From CAYJAD01 sp964370305 (GTDB lineage: Bacteria; Desulfobacterota; Desulfovibrionia; Desulfovibrionales; Desulfovibrionaceae), in NCBI GenBank assembly GCA_964370305.1, contig CAYJIU010000098.1:1-6841 (forward strand): DNA of 6,841 nt, given 5' to 3'. A model generated the notes under the pieces. The model had not been told where the DNA came from and searched no databases. It was given only the letters and a program-made list of their open reading frames with translations. Positions 1 to 6,075 of the stretch are shown in pieces; position 1 is the stretch's first letter; the number at the start of each line of letters is the position of its first letter. A program made the position numbers and the translations under genes.

Positions 1-136
1 CATCGGCCCCCTTATTGCTTCGCAAGGGGGCAAAGGCACGAAATACGCAGTACAATTATTTAATATTTTTGACAAATTCCCTTAATAGAAAACATTCATA
101 CAAGCGTAATCACGCGTATTTTTGCATATGCCCAAG
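1..136. other. Left-edge sequence past the end of ppx; possible 3' end of a convergent gene
   Basis: No complete gene lies here. On the plus strand, the frame starting at base 2 is open from the window edge to a TAA at 83-85. Its 27 residues look protein-like (they end ..VQLFNIFDKFP), so this may be the tail of a gene that converges on ppx, leaving about 51 nt between the two stop codons. A weak plus-strand hairpin, GCGT-AATC-ACGC at 104-115, precedes a short T run at 119-123 and could help end such a transcript. I cannot recognise the protein from so short a piece, and another frame is also open for 60 nt, so this is a guess. Confidence 0.25.
6..31. repeat. Perfect 8-bp inverted repeat (hairpin)
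   Basis: GCCCCCTT at 6-13 is exactly complementary to AAGGGGGC at 24-31. An alternative fold pairs GCCCCC with GGGGGC and stacks TTGC (15-18) on GCAA (22-25), with a 3-nt loop and a 3-nt bulge. It lies about 105 nt past the ppx stop, so it could be the terminator or 3' end of the polyphosphate operon. No T tract follows it on the plus strand, and on the minus strand only 5 bases remain before the edge, so a Rho-independent terminator cannot be confirmed. It could instead be a dispersed repeat, or lie inside a convergent gene. Confidence 0.5.
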
Positions 137-1744
137 CTACACAAATGAATCAAACCTAATTTGCACATCTTTGTTAAGCCACTTTACTAAAAGCTTAGTC
201 ATGGACGTTACGGCATCAATTTCAATGGGGCTTGCCGTTAAGCTGCTCACATTCAAAATCACCCGTTCCTTTTCCTTTGTAAACCACGTTTCTTGAACAT
301 GCTGACAATGCAGGCGATCCATATTTTCAGCAATGGAGATTAATAAAGAAAAAATTCGCTGTCTATCGCAAGTTATGTTGGCTTTTTGAATAAAGTCTTC
401 ATATTTTTTTGTGGGCTTAACATTATGATATTGGGTGATATCTGCCATAAGGCGGATTTCATCCTCAGTGAATCCCAAAAGATCCGTATTATTAATGAGG
501 TAAGCACCATGCGCCGCGTGCCGCGCATACGCAATAAAAATCCCAATATCATGCAATAATGAGCTGTAATACAAAAGTTCACGCCCTTGATGATCAAGTT
601 GTATAAAACCACAATCAACGGCAGAATCATGTAATTGTAATGTAATATTAGCTATATGCCTTGCATGACGCTCTTCAAAGTTACAGCGTTGGGCCAATTG
701 CAATACACTTTGCTCGCGCACAGAACGTGCATTTTGTATAGTTTCTTGCGGTACGCGTCTTAAATAATCCATTAGGATTCCATCTTGCAAATTACGTGTA
801 CTTACAGTGAGTTTACTAAATCCTAACTCCTCCATAAGCGTTAACAAGATGGCTGCGCCGGCCACCAGCACTTGTGCCCTTCTTCTATTAACCCCCGGCA
901 AGGCATAGCGTTGTGCTGCAGTAAGTCCACATATATATTTGCAAGCCTTCCTCAAAGCATTTAGGGTAAGGGTAGTTTGTTCATCATTGGGGCTTGTGCC
1001 ATGCTCAAGTCTATGAGCTACAGTGTGCAGAGCTAAAGCCGTGCCCGAACTAGCCACTAATTCTTCAGCCCCCAATTGCTTAGCTCTACCAATGGCGTGA
1101 ATGGCCTTTATACGCACATAATGGCACATTTCAAAAAAGGCTTCGTCAGAAACCTGATTTTCATTTCGTGATAAAAAACGATTGGTTAAGCGGACACAAC
1201 CCAATTTCAATGAATCCAAACTTTCATGCCCGTAGGCACCGGCAAGGGCAATTTCTGTACTGCCCCCACCAATATCCATATAGGCGCGCATAGTATGACT
1301 TAAAGGCAGTCCGCTTGAAACACCAAGATAGATAAGGCGTGCTTCTTCCTTACCGGAAATAACACACATGTCGAGGCCAGTTTTTTCACGCACCCGTTGT
1401 AAGAATTCTTTGCCATTTAGGGCATCACGCACGGCAGCTGTGGCCATGGGTAGCATTTGTGTTACCTTATAGGTACGACACATACTCATAAAGGCGCGTA
1501 ATACCACAATGGTTCTGTGCATAGCATGCTCTTGTAAACGACGAGTTTGAAAGGCATTTTCCCCAAGACGCACCATATGTTTGACTCGATTAAGTATCGT
1601 GTAAGCACCACTGGGTAAAATTTGTACAAGTAGTAAGCGCGCAGAATTACTGCCAAGGTCAATGATGCCGATGATTTCTTCTACATCGGCAAGCTTAGGG
1701 CTTGGGGTCATTATTTCTTGTGGTATATTGGGTATTCCGGTCAT
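137..1744 (-). CDS. ppx: Ppx/GppA-family exopolyphosphatase / pppGpp phosphatase with C-terminal HD domain
   Basis: A cytoplasmic phosphatase of 535 aa, expected to release phosphate from polyphosphate ends and/or convert pppGpp to ppGpp. The ASKHA-fold core fills about residues 24-330: the phosphate loop DLGSNS (29-34), ATAAVRDA (101-108), SGKEEARLIYLGV (130-142, which carries the family's catalytic glutamate) and the second loop DIGGGSTE (157-164). The C-terminal part (about 345-535) is an HD-type domain with H363, H398-D399 (LLHDIG), H412, H440 (QYHN) and D476. The length fits the long E. coli PPX/GppA type rather than the short two-domain type of about 300 aa. The ATG lies 3 nt after the stop of the HD gene, with only a weak AAGAGA-like site inside that gene's end, so translation is probably coupled. 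ATG codon 12 is a possible alternative start. Family assignment is firm; preference for polyphosphate over pppGpp cannot be read from sequence, and the ppk1 neighbour favours polyphosphate. Confidence 0.93.
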   Translation of the reverse strand: MTGIPNIPQEIMTPSPKLADVEEIIGIIDLGSNSARLLLVQILPSGAYTILNRVKHMVRLGENAFQTRRLQEHAMHRTIVVLRAFMSMCRTYKVTQMLPMATAAVRDALNGKEFLQRVREKTGLDMCVISGKEEARLIYLGVSSGLPLSHTMRAYMDIGGGSTEIALAGAYGHESLDSLKLGCVRLTNRFLSRNENQVSDEAFFEMCHYVRIKAIHAIGRAKQLGAEELVASSGTALALHTVAHRLEHGTSPNDEQTTLTLNALRKACKYICGLTAAQRYALPGVNRRRAQVLVAGAAILLTLMEELGFSKLTVSTRNLQDGILMDYLRRVPQETIQNARSVREQSVLQLAQRCNFEERHARHIANITLQLHDSAVDCGFIQLDHQGRELLYYSSLLHDIGIFIAYARHAAHGAYLINNTDLLGFTEDEIRLMADITQYHNVKPTKKYEDFIQKANITCDRQRIFSLLISIAENMDRLHCQHVQETWFTKEKERVILNVSSLTASPIEIDAVTSMTKLLVKWLNKDVQIRFDSFV

Positions 1745-1747
1745 AAA

Positions 1748-2302
1748 CTACATTCTCTTTGCCTGTACATCCATGGAAAATATTTTTACAAAAAGCTCTT
1801 TTTTTACTTGCACTCGTTGGACTTCTGCTTGGCAATTATGAGCGCAAACAAGACCTAGGTGCATAATATTATCTTTAATTTCTATTTTAATATTCTGCAC
1901 AGCAGCACTGTGACTAAAGTCAAGGGCATCAGCTAAGCGGATAATGGATGCTAAGTATCGCATGGCCACTTGCTCCTTGGGCGAAAGAGCTGCAAAACGC
2001 CACTGCTTTTCTGAAGGCTCAGCACGGCGATGGTATCGGGCTACCATGGCTACAAGATGACGAACTTTATCAGGTATTTCTTGCACATGCCCTGCCCTGA
2101 TTAATGTTGCCGAAGCTTTATGATGCCCCTGTTTGCCGTATATCCAGCCAATATCATGAAATTCTGCGCCCTTACGTAAAATACGTCCCCAGTCATCATT
2201 TAATTTGTGCCACGGCTTAAGTGCGTCAAACATGGCCATGGCCGCATGAGCAACGCATTTACCATGTGCTAAAGATTCTTGAACTATAGGAGATGATAAC
2301 AT
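1748..2302 (-). CDS. Stand-alone HD-domain protein, related to the Ppx C-terminal domain
   Basis: A predicted cytoplasmic protein of 184 aa made almost wholly of one HD domain. Likely metal ligands, numbered from the ATG at 2302, are H19 (CVAHAA), H49-D50 (EFHDIGW), H60/H61 (GHHK), H91 (ARYHRR) and D125 (RLADALD). This H..HD..H..H..D set is typical of metal-dependent HD phosphohydrolases, so the metal site looks intact. The distance from the HD histidine to the YH histidine is 42 residues, the same as in the Ppx protein of this operon. The tail after RLADALD follows the Ppx C-terminal pattern, which suggests an enzyme or regulator of phosphate or nucleotide metabolism. The substrate is unknown. 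The frame can be extended to a TTG at 2335 next to the ppk1 stop, but no ribosome site precedes it. The ATG at 2302 has AGGA 5 nt upstream and is preferred. The gene sits 33 nt after ppk1 and 3 nt before ppx. Confidence 0.85.
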   Translation of the reverse strand: MLSSPIVQESLAHGKCVAHAAMAMFDALKPWHKLNDDWGRILRKGAEFHDIGWIYGKQGHHKASATLIRAGHVQEIPDKVRHLVAMVARYHRRAEPSEKQWRFAALSPKEQVAMRYLASIIRLADALDFSHSAAVQNIKIEIKDNIMHLGLVCAHNCQAEVQRVQVKKELFVKIFSMDVQAKRM

Positions 2303-2307
2303 AACTA

Positions 2308-2313
2308 TCCTAA
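2308..2313 (-). promoter_or_regulatory. Ribosome binding site that decides the HD-gene start
   Basis: On the minus strand this reads TTAGGA, 5 nt before the ATG at 2302. The in-frame TTG at 2335 has no comparable purine-rich site, so the shorter 184-residue protein is favoured. Confidence 0.6.
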
Positions 2314-2335
2314 GTGTATCATAAATTAGGCACAA

Positions 2336-4567
2336 TTAGCCCATAGTTTTGGAGCGCACCCTTAGCATATAATCTTGAGCATTTAGTGGTTTTTTGCCGC
2401 GAGTTACTTTTTTGCGCATATAGCTACCATCCTCGTTTAAGCGGTAGGCTTTGGCTGTGTCGTTAAGGTGCGGTTCCAAGATATCTTGGTATATTTGATC
2501 ACGTAAATCTGGATCCAATATGGGCACCAAGGTTTCAATGCGCCGGTCAAGATTGCGTGGCATAAGGTCAGCACTACCCATATAAACACGTGCATCACCG
2601 TTATTATTAAAATAAAATATTCTCGGATGCTCAAGAAAACGCCCCACCAGCGACGTAACACATATATTTTCACTAATGCCTTCAACTCCCGGCCTTAAAC
2701 AACACACCCCGCGCACCTGCGCACTCACACGTACCCCAGCCATAGAAGCCATATATAAAGCTTGAATACACTCTCTATCTGCCAACTGATTGCATTTGAT
2801 GACTATTTTTCCGTTGCCATGGGCTTTGTGGCTTTCTATTTCTGCTTCAATAGCTTGCAAAATCCCTTTGCGCATTCCATGGGGAGAGACCAAGAGCTGC
2901 CTATAATCTTCCTTTTCTGCATAGCCAGTCATGGTATTAAAAATATCACTCACATCGGCGCAAATTTCAGGATGTGCCGTGAATAGAGCTAAATCTGTAT
3001 ACACTTTGGCCGTGGACGGATTATAATTTCCTGTGCCAATGTGGGCATATCTGCGTACTCCGCTTGCTTCGCGGCGTACAACTAGGCATAATTTTGCATG
3101 TATTTTCATGCCCGGCATACCATACACAACGTGTACGCCGGCCTTTTCCATTTCTTCAGCCCATGTGATATTACGCTCTTCATCAAAGCGGGCCTTAAGT
3201 TCAACCACCGCCGTTACCTGCTTGCCCATGCGTCTGGCATCGATTAGGGCATCCACTATGGGCGATGAACTACCAGCGCGATATAGGGTTTGCTTAATGG
3301 CAATAACTCCTGGGTCAACGCTGGCACTGCGAATAAATTCCTGCACCGGCAAAAAACTATCATAAGGATGAAATAATAAAATATCCTTTGCTGCAATATG
3401 TTCATACATGTGTGATTCACCTTCATCCCTAAAAACAGGGGGGGTGAATGGCACAAAATTTTCATCCTTAAGGCCCGGTCGATCTAAGCCATAAAGCTCA
3501 AGCATTTCAGAAAATGCCATGGGCCCTTTAACTCTATACAGCTGGAATGGCTGAACTTCTAAATGGTCAACTAAAAAATCTCTTAAGTCAGTGGGCATTT
3601 CGTCTGATACTTCCACACGCACCACATCACCAAATCTACGCTGGTCTACAAGGTCGCGTACCGCTTCAAGTAAATCATCCGCTTCATCTTCTTCAATTTC
3701 AAAATCTGTATTACGAGTAATGCGAAAAAAGCCCGTCGCAACAATCTTATGCCCGGGAAATAAAGTGTGTAAATGTTGCAAAATTAAATCATCAATAAAT
3801 ACAATATCATTATCACGTGTATTAACAGAAAACCCTAATGCTGCGTAATCCTTTGCATCTTTTGTGCGAGGGGTGAATAAAAAGCGCGACATATTAGAAG
3901 GGCTTTTAATGCGTGCATAACGGGTTATACCATGCCTATCTAAAAGCTGTACAATAAGATTGCGGCTCAAATTAGTAATCATAGGTAAGGGGTGACTTGG
4001 GTCAATAGCTTGCGGAGTTAAAACAGGATAAATTTCATCCAAGAAATAATCATCAAGGAATTTTTGCTGTTTACGCGATAACTCAGCATAACGGGTAATG
4101 CGCACCCCGCGGTCGTGGAGCTGGCGCATAAGTTTTTTGCGCCAATGGTCTTGGGCTAAGGTTACAAGACGTAAGGTCTGACGACGAATTTCTGCCAACT
4201 GACGCGCAGGTTGAATTTTATCCGGAGCTTGATTAGGCACTTGATTAATGTATTGGCGCAGCACATTAGCCACACGCACCATAAAAAATTCATCTAAGTT
4301 ATTATAAAAAATGCTTAAAAATTTTAACTGCTCCAGTAAAGGCACGCGCGGTTGAAAGGCTTCTTGCAATACCTTGGCGTTAAATTCAATCCAATTTATA
4401 TCACGATTAAAGAACAACTCAGGGCAAGAAAGCTCCTTCATTTGTTGGGTTGTGCACTTAATAACATGCTCTTCGCTACTTTGGCTTGTGTTTGCTCTTT
4501 TGCTTGTGCTTTGCGTGGCAGTTGGCCTCTTTTTTACGGATGTAGAATCTTTTGTAGTTTCTTGCAT
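2336..4567 (-). CDS. ppk1: Polyphosphate kinase 1
   Basis: Polymerises the gamma-phosphate of ATP into inorganic polyphosphate, reversibly, through a phosphohistidine; PPK1 often associates with the membrane. The N-terminal domain starts near residue 51 (LFFNRDINWIEFN) and includes the LSIFYNNLDEFFMVRV stretch. The catalytic half shows KIHAKL with H490, the expected autophosphorylated histidine, and YAHIGTGNYN with H509. Their spacing of 19 is that of the two essential histidines in E. coli PPK. The C-terminal part has the conserved RVYMGSADLMPRNLDRR. The protein is 743 aa from the chosen ATG, slightly long because of a Ser/Thr/Lys/Gln-rich tail of about 50 residues before the core, which looks disordered. 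Upstream in-frame ATGs at 4603, 4588 and 4573 exist, but GAGGAG at 4577-4582 lies 9 nt before the ATG at 4567, against 3 nt before 4573. It is the first gene of the ppk1-HD-ppx operon. Confidence 0.96.
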   Translation of the reverse strand: MQETTKDSTSVKKRPTATQSTSKRANTSQSSEEHVIKCTTQQMKELSCPELFFNRDINWIEFNAKVLQEAFQPRVPLLEQLKFLSIFYNNLDEFFMVRVANVLRQYINQVPNQAPDKIQPARQLAEIRRQTLRLVTLAQDHWRKKLMRQLHDRGVRITRYAELSRKQQKFLDDYFLDEIYPVLTPQAIDPSHPLPMITNLSRNLIVQLLDRHGITRYARIKSPSNMSRFLFTPRTKDAKDYAALGFSVNTRDNDIVFIDDLILQHLHTLFPGHKIVATGFFRITRNTDFEIEEDEADDLLEAVRDLVDQRRFGDVVRVEVSDEMPTDLRDFLVDHLEVQPFQLYRVKGPMAFSEMLELYGLDRPGLKDENFVPFTPPVFRDEGESHMYEHIAAKDILLFHPYDSFLPVQEFIRSASVDPGVIAIKQTLYRAGSSSPIVDALIDARRMGKQVTAVVELKARFDEERNITWAEEMEKAGVHVVYGMPGMKIHAKLCLVVRREASGVRRYAHIGTGNYNPSTAKVYTDLALFTAHPEICADVSDIFNTMTGYAEKEDYRQLLVSPHGMRKGILQAIEAEIESHKAHGNGKIVIKCNQLADRECIQALYMASMAGVRVSAQVRGVCCLRPGVEGISENICVTSLVGRFLEHPRIFYFNNNGDARVYMGSADLMPRNLDRRIETLVPILDPDLRDQIYQDILEPHLNDTAKAYRLNEDGSYMRKKVTRGKKPLNAQDYMLRVRSKTMG

Positions 4568-4576
4568 GGTCATACG

Positions 4577-4582
4577 CTCCTC
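4577..4582 (-). promoter_or_regulatory. Shine-Dalgarno site of ppk1
   Basis: GAGGAG on the minus strand. It lies 9 nt from the ATG at 4567, only 3 nt from the ATG at 4573, and downstream of the ATG at 4588. It therefore points to 4567 as the start and argues against the longest reading from 4603, which has no such site. Confidence 0.7.
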
Positions 4583-4630
4583 AAGCATTGCACGTAAATG
4601 CATTTACACATTAAAATAATTTCGTGATTC

Positions 4631-4659
4631 ATAGTAAGTTATCTTGCCCAAAAATTCAA
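4631..4659 (-). promoter_or_regulatory. Candidate sigma-70 promoter for ppk1-HD-ppx
   Basis: On the minus strand, TTGAAT (4659-4654) and TACTAT (4636-4631) are 17 nt apart, and each matches four of six consensus bases. Transcription would start near 4624, giving a leader of about 57 nt before the ATG at 4567. An exact TATAAT on the minus strand at 4712-4707 is an alternative, but its -35 (GTGATT) is weak. In such AT-rich DNA chance matches are common. Confidence 0.35.
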
Positions 4660-4804
4660 TATGTTCACATTCTTTATCCATTGCAAAACATTAATCATTA
4701 CAGGATATTATATGTCTAGTTTTTTAAAAAATCACTTTTATTAGATTTTTTTCTTGTTTATCCGAAAAATGCACAAAAAAATTGATGCGTTTAGATTTAA
4801 TTTT

Positions 4805-4813
4805 TGCTATACT
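4805..4813 (+). promoter_or_regulatory. Candidate extended -10 promoter for the tmc operon
   Basis: TGCTATACT contains TATACT (4808-4813, five of six consensus bases) preceded by TGn, an extended -10. No good -35 sits at 16-18 nt; TTGATG at 4782-4787 is 20 nt away. Extended -10 promoters can work with a weak -35. Transcription would begin near 4820, leaving a leader of about 130 nt. Confidence 0.45.
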
Positions 4814-4821
4814 TTACACGC

Positions 4822-4855
4822 TTGGTAATCGTGCTTATATACAATCGCTTACCAA
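4822..4855. repeat. Inverted repeat just downstream of the tmc -10 element
   Basis: TTGGTAA (4822-4828) and TTACCAA (4849-4855) are exact inverted repeats. Two further pairs inside (CG 4830-4831 with CG 4846-4847) follow one mismatch, leaving a 14-nt loop. Its position at the predicted transcription start fits either an operator for a dimeric regulator or a 5'-end RNA stem. The regulator is unknown. Confidence 0.45.
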
Positions 4856-4954
4856 ATGAAATGGCAAAAACATCGCGTAGCAGTGTGGTACTGTGGCGCG
4901 GGCTTATTTTGTGCCCTTAGGCACGTAAATATCTCAGCAGAGGAGTTGGCATGA
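4856..4954 (+). CDS. Possible 32-residue leader ORF overlapping the tmcA start
   Basis: An ATG at 4856 opens a 32-codon frame (MKWQKHRVAVWYCGAGLFCA.., ending ISAEELA) whose TGA at 4952-4954 overlaps the tmcA ATG as ATGA. Such overlaps often mark translational coupling. Against it, there is no Shine-Dalgarno sequence before this ATG, the peptide matches nothing I recognise, and a frame of this length can arise by chance. The tmcA ribosome site (4939-4945) lies within it. Treat as a hypothesis. Confidence 0.2.
   Translation: MKWQKHRVAVWYCGAGLFCALRHVNISAEELA
4874..4900 (+). promoter_or_regulatory. Leader hairpin followed by a T-rich stretch (possible attenuator)
   Basis: Bases 4874-4884 can pair with 4890-4900 as an 11-position stem: four CG/GC pairs at the base, CAGT/ACTG at the top, two G-U pairs and one mismatch, with a 5-nt loop. 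GGCTTATTTT follows at 4901-4910. This resembles an imperfect intrinsic terminator inside the tmc leader. The T run is interrupted, so termination efficiency is uncertain. Confidence 0.3.
4911..4924 (+). repeat. Small hairpin upstream of the tmcA ribosome site
   Basis: GTGCC (4911-4915) and GGCAC (4920-4924) pair around a CTTA loop. The stem ends 14 nt before the AGAGGAG site, so it could influence access to the ribosome site or cap a processed transcript. It is short and may be chance. Confidence 0.3.
4939..4945 (+). promoter_or_regulatory. Shine-Dalgarno site of tmcA
   Basis: AGAGGAG ends 5 nt before the ATG at 4951. It is the strongest ribosome site in the leader and fixes the tmcA start. 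Confidence 0.8.
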
Positions 4955-5364
4955 AAAAACAGGCTAAGGTGTTAAAACTTGGACTTATGATAGCAGTGCT
5001 TGCAAGCATTGCCATATTTCCAGTTGTTATGATTGAAGACGCCAAAAGTGCTGAAGGCCAGATAGAGCGTATACCCTTCGCCCTCGAAACACTTAAGGCT
5101 CAAAAAATGCCTCAGGTATTTTTCTCCCACGAGCTTCATATGGAAGCCCTTGAGCAAGACTGTTCACCCTGCCACACAGCAAGTGACACGGCCTTCCTTG
5201 ATAGTGAAGAAAAAAGCCCTGAGGAAGTTGTAGCCTATGTGCATAAAGAGTGCGTAAGCTGTCACGCAGGTATTGCATCTGGCAAGCCCACTGGGCCACT
5301 TTTAGCATCGTGTCGTAGCTGTCACAGTGAAAGCATTGCTGCACAACAAGCTGCAACACAATAG
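4951..5364 (+). CDS. tmcA: Exported acidic multihaem cytochrome c, TmcA-like, with three haem sites
   Basis: A periplasmic electron carrier, expected to take electrons from periplasmic hydrogenases or type I cytochrome c3 and pass them to the membrane Tmc complex. It is 137 aa. Residues 1-34 are a Sec-type signal or anchor: KK start, hydrophobic 10-28, then a plausible but not ideal cleavage area around AKSA. Three CXXCH sites are present: CSPCH (71-75), CVSCH (101-105) and CRSCH (121-125). The protein has exactly six Cys and six His. The non-motif His are H60 and H63 (FSHELH) and H98 (VHKEC), which fit as sixth ligands by comparison with cytochrome c3. The c3 haem II motif and the His that normally follows the first CXXCH are both absent (T76 instead), so it should bind three haems, like cytochrome c7. 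About 15 acidic against 7 basic residues after the signal make it acidic, as in type II c3. It is first of the tmc genes; the tmcA name rests on context. Confidence 0.8.
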   Translation: MKKQAKVLKLGLMIAVLASIAIFPVVMIEDAKSAEGQIERIPFALETLKAQKMPQVFFSHELHMEALEQDCSPCHTASDTAFLDSEEKSPEEVVAYVHKECVSCHAGIASGKPTGPLLASCRSCHSESIAAQQAATQ

Positions 5365-5382
5365 GCGCGGGAGGCAATTATT

Positions 5383-6057
5383 ATGATGAACTTACTTACA
5401 GGACCACTTTTTATTGTTTCCTTGCTTGTATTTGTTGTGGGCATGACTTTGCGCGTTGTGCTATACATTCGCGGCCTTGATTGGCGGCTTGAGCGTGTAG
5501 CATATGGCCCTCAAATGGGGCGTGGTTTACCAGGTGCCCTTTCATCCATATTCATGTGGTTGATTCCTGGTGGAACTCATGGTTGGAGAAAGCAACCCTT
5601 TATTGCACTTGGATTTTTCCTCTTGCATGTGGGAGCAATCTTGCTACCCCTTTTCCTAGTCGGACATACGGTAATACTTGAGCATGCAACAGGCATTAGC
5701 CTGCCAAGCCTTCCCATGGGTCTAGCTGATGCTTTAACCATTGCTTCCATCGTGGGTCTTGGCCTGCTTGCTCTGCGTCGCTTTACTGTGGCCGAGGCAC
5801 GCGCCCTAACCACTTGCGAAGATTGGATGATATTGATCCTAACTGCCGTGCCGTTTATCTCAGGCTTTATGGCACGCTTTAGTCCAAGTGACCTTTGGAC
5901 TTTGGTTCATATCATAAGTGGTGAGGTGTTCCTTATTGTGGCCCCATTCACTAAGCTTGCACACATTGTATTGTACTTTATGTCCCGTGCCCAAATAGGT
6001 ATGGACTATGCCATCAAAAGAGGCGGCGCAACCCGTGGCCCAGTCTTTCCCTGGTAA
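5383..6057 (+). CDS. tmcC: NarI-like membrane cytochrome b subunit, TmcC-like
   Basis: Integral membrane subunit of 224 aa, expected to carry haem b and move electrons between the periplasmic cytochrome and the cytoplasmic Fe-S subunit; a role in proton translocation is possible but not shown. Five hydrophobic segments are visible at about 4-29, 73-94, 112-131, 147-164 and 171-200. Candidate haem ligands are H82 and H95 around helix 2, and H176 and H194 in the last helix. The 18-residue H176-H194 spacing equals that of the haem-ligand pair in NarI. The protein ends in a short basic, Gly-rich cytoplasmic-type tail. GGGAGG at 5369-5374 lies 8 nt before the first ATG of an ATGATG pair, 18 nt after the tmcA stop, so the genes are co-transcribed. 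DsrM and HmeC are relatives with the same fold, but the neighbouring acidic cytochrome favours Tmc. Confidence 0.8.
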   Translation: MMNLLTGPLFIVSLLVFVVGMTLRVVLYIRGLDWRLERVAYGPQMGRGLPGALSSIFMWLIPGGTHGWRKQPFIALGFFLLHVGAILLPLFLVGHTVILEHATGISLPSLPMGLADALTIASIVGLGLLALRRFTVAEARALTTCEDWMILILTAVPFISGFMARFSPSDLWTLVHIISGEVFLIVAPFTKLAHIVLYFMSRAQIGMDYAIKRGGATRGPVFPW

Positions 6058-6075
6058 GCCAGAAGGAGTTATTAA

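Larger units (their letters stand above)
4568..4950. other. Divergent ppk1/tmc intergenic region
   Basis: About 380 nt separate the divergent ppk1 and tmcA starts. The ppk1-side half is strongly AT-rich and includes the 12-bp palindrome TTTTTTAAAAAA at 4720-4731, an A-tract that may bend DNA. The tmc-side part, from about 4820, becomes GC-richer and holds three inverted repeats. I find no convincing longer gene and no tRNA here. The only open frame of note is the 32-codon one listed separately. Confidence 0.7.

Noticed and set aside
15..296. Plus-strand 93-codon frame across the left edge and ppx 3' end
   Set aside because: It is mostly antisense to ppx, has no Shine-Dalgarno site, and its peptide is biased and unrecognised.
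2303..2335. TTG start at 2335 for the HD gene
   Set aside because: No ribosome site precedes it, whereas the ATG at 2302 has AGGA at 5 nt.
2762..3848. Several plus-strand open frames opposite ppk1
   Set aside because: They are antisense to well-conserved Ppk1 coding sequence, lack ribosome sites and give peptides with no recognisable motif.
4352..4619. Two overlapping plus-strand frames opposite the ppk1 5' end, with hydrophobic peptides
   Set aside because: They are shadows of the polar, repetitive Ppk1 N-terminal tail; no start signal supports either.
4661..4680. Possible Pho box before ppk1 (TTCACAT-N4-TATCCAT)
   Set aside because: The two 7-mers match the CTGTCAT half-site consensus at only four and three positions, which is not better than chance in this AT-rich stretch.
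4894..4910. TGGCGCGGGCTTATTTT as a sigma-54 -24/-12 promoter
   Set aside because: The GG is present, but no GC lies at the required 10-nt spacing.
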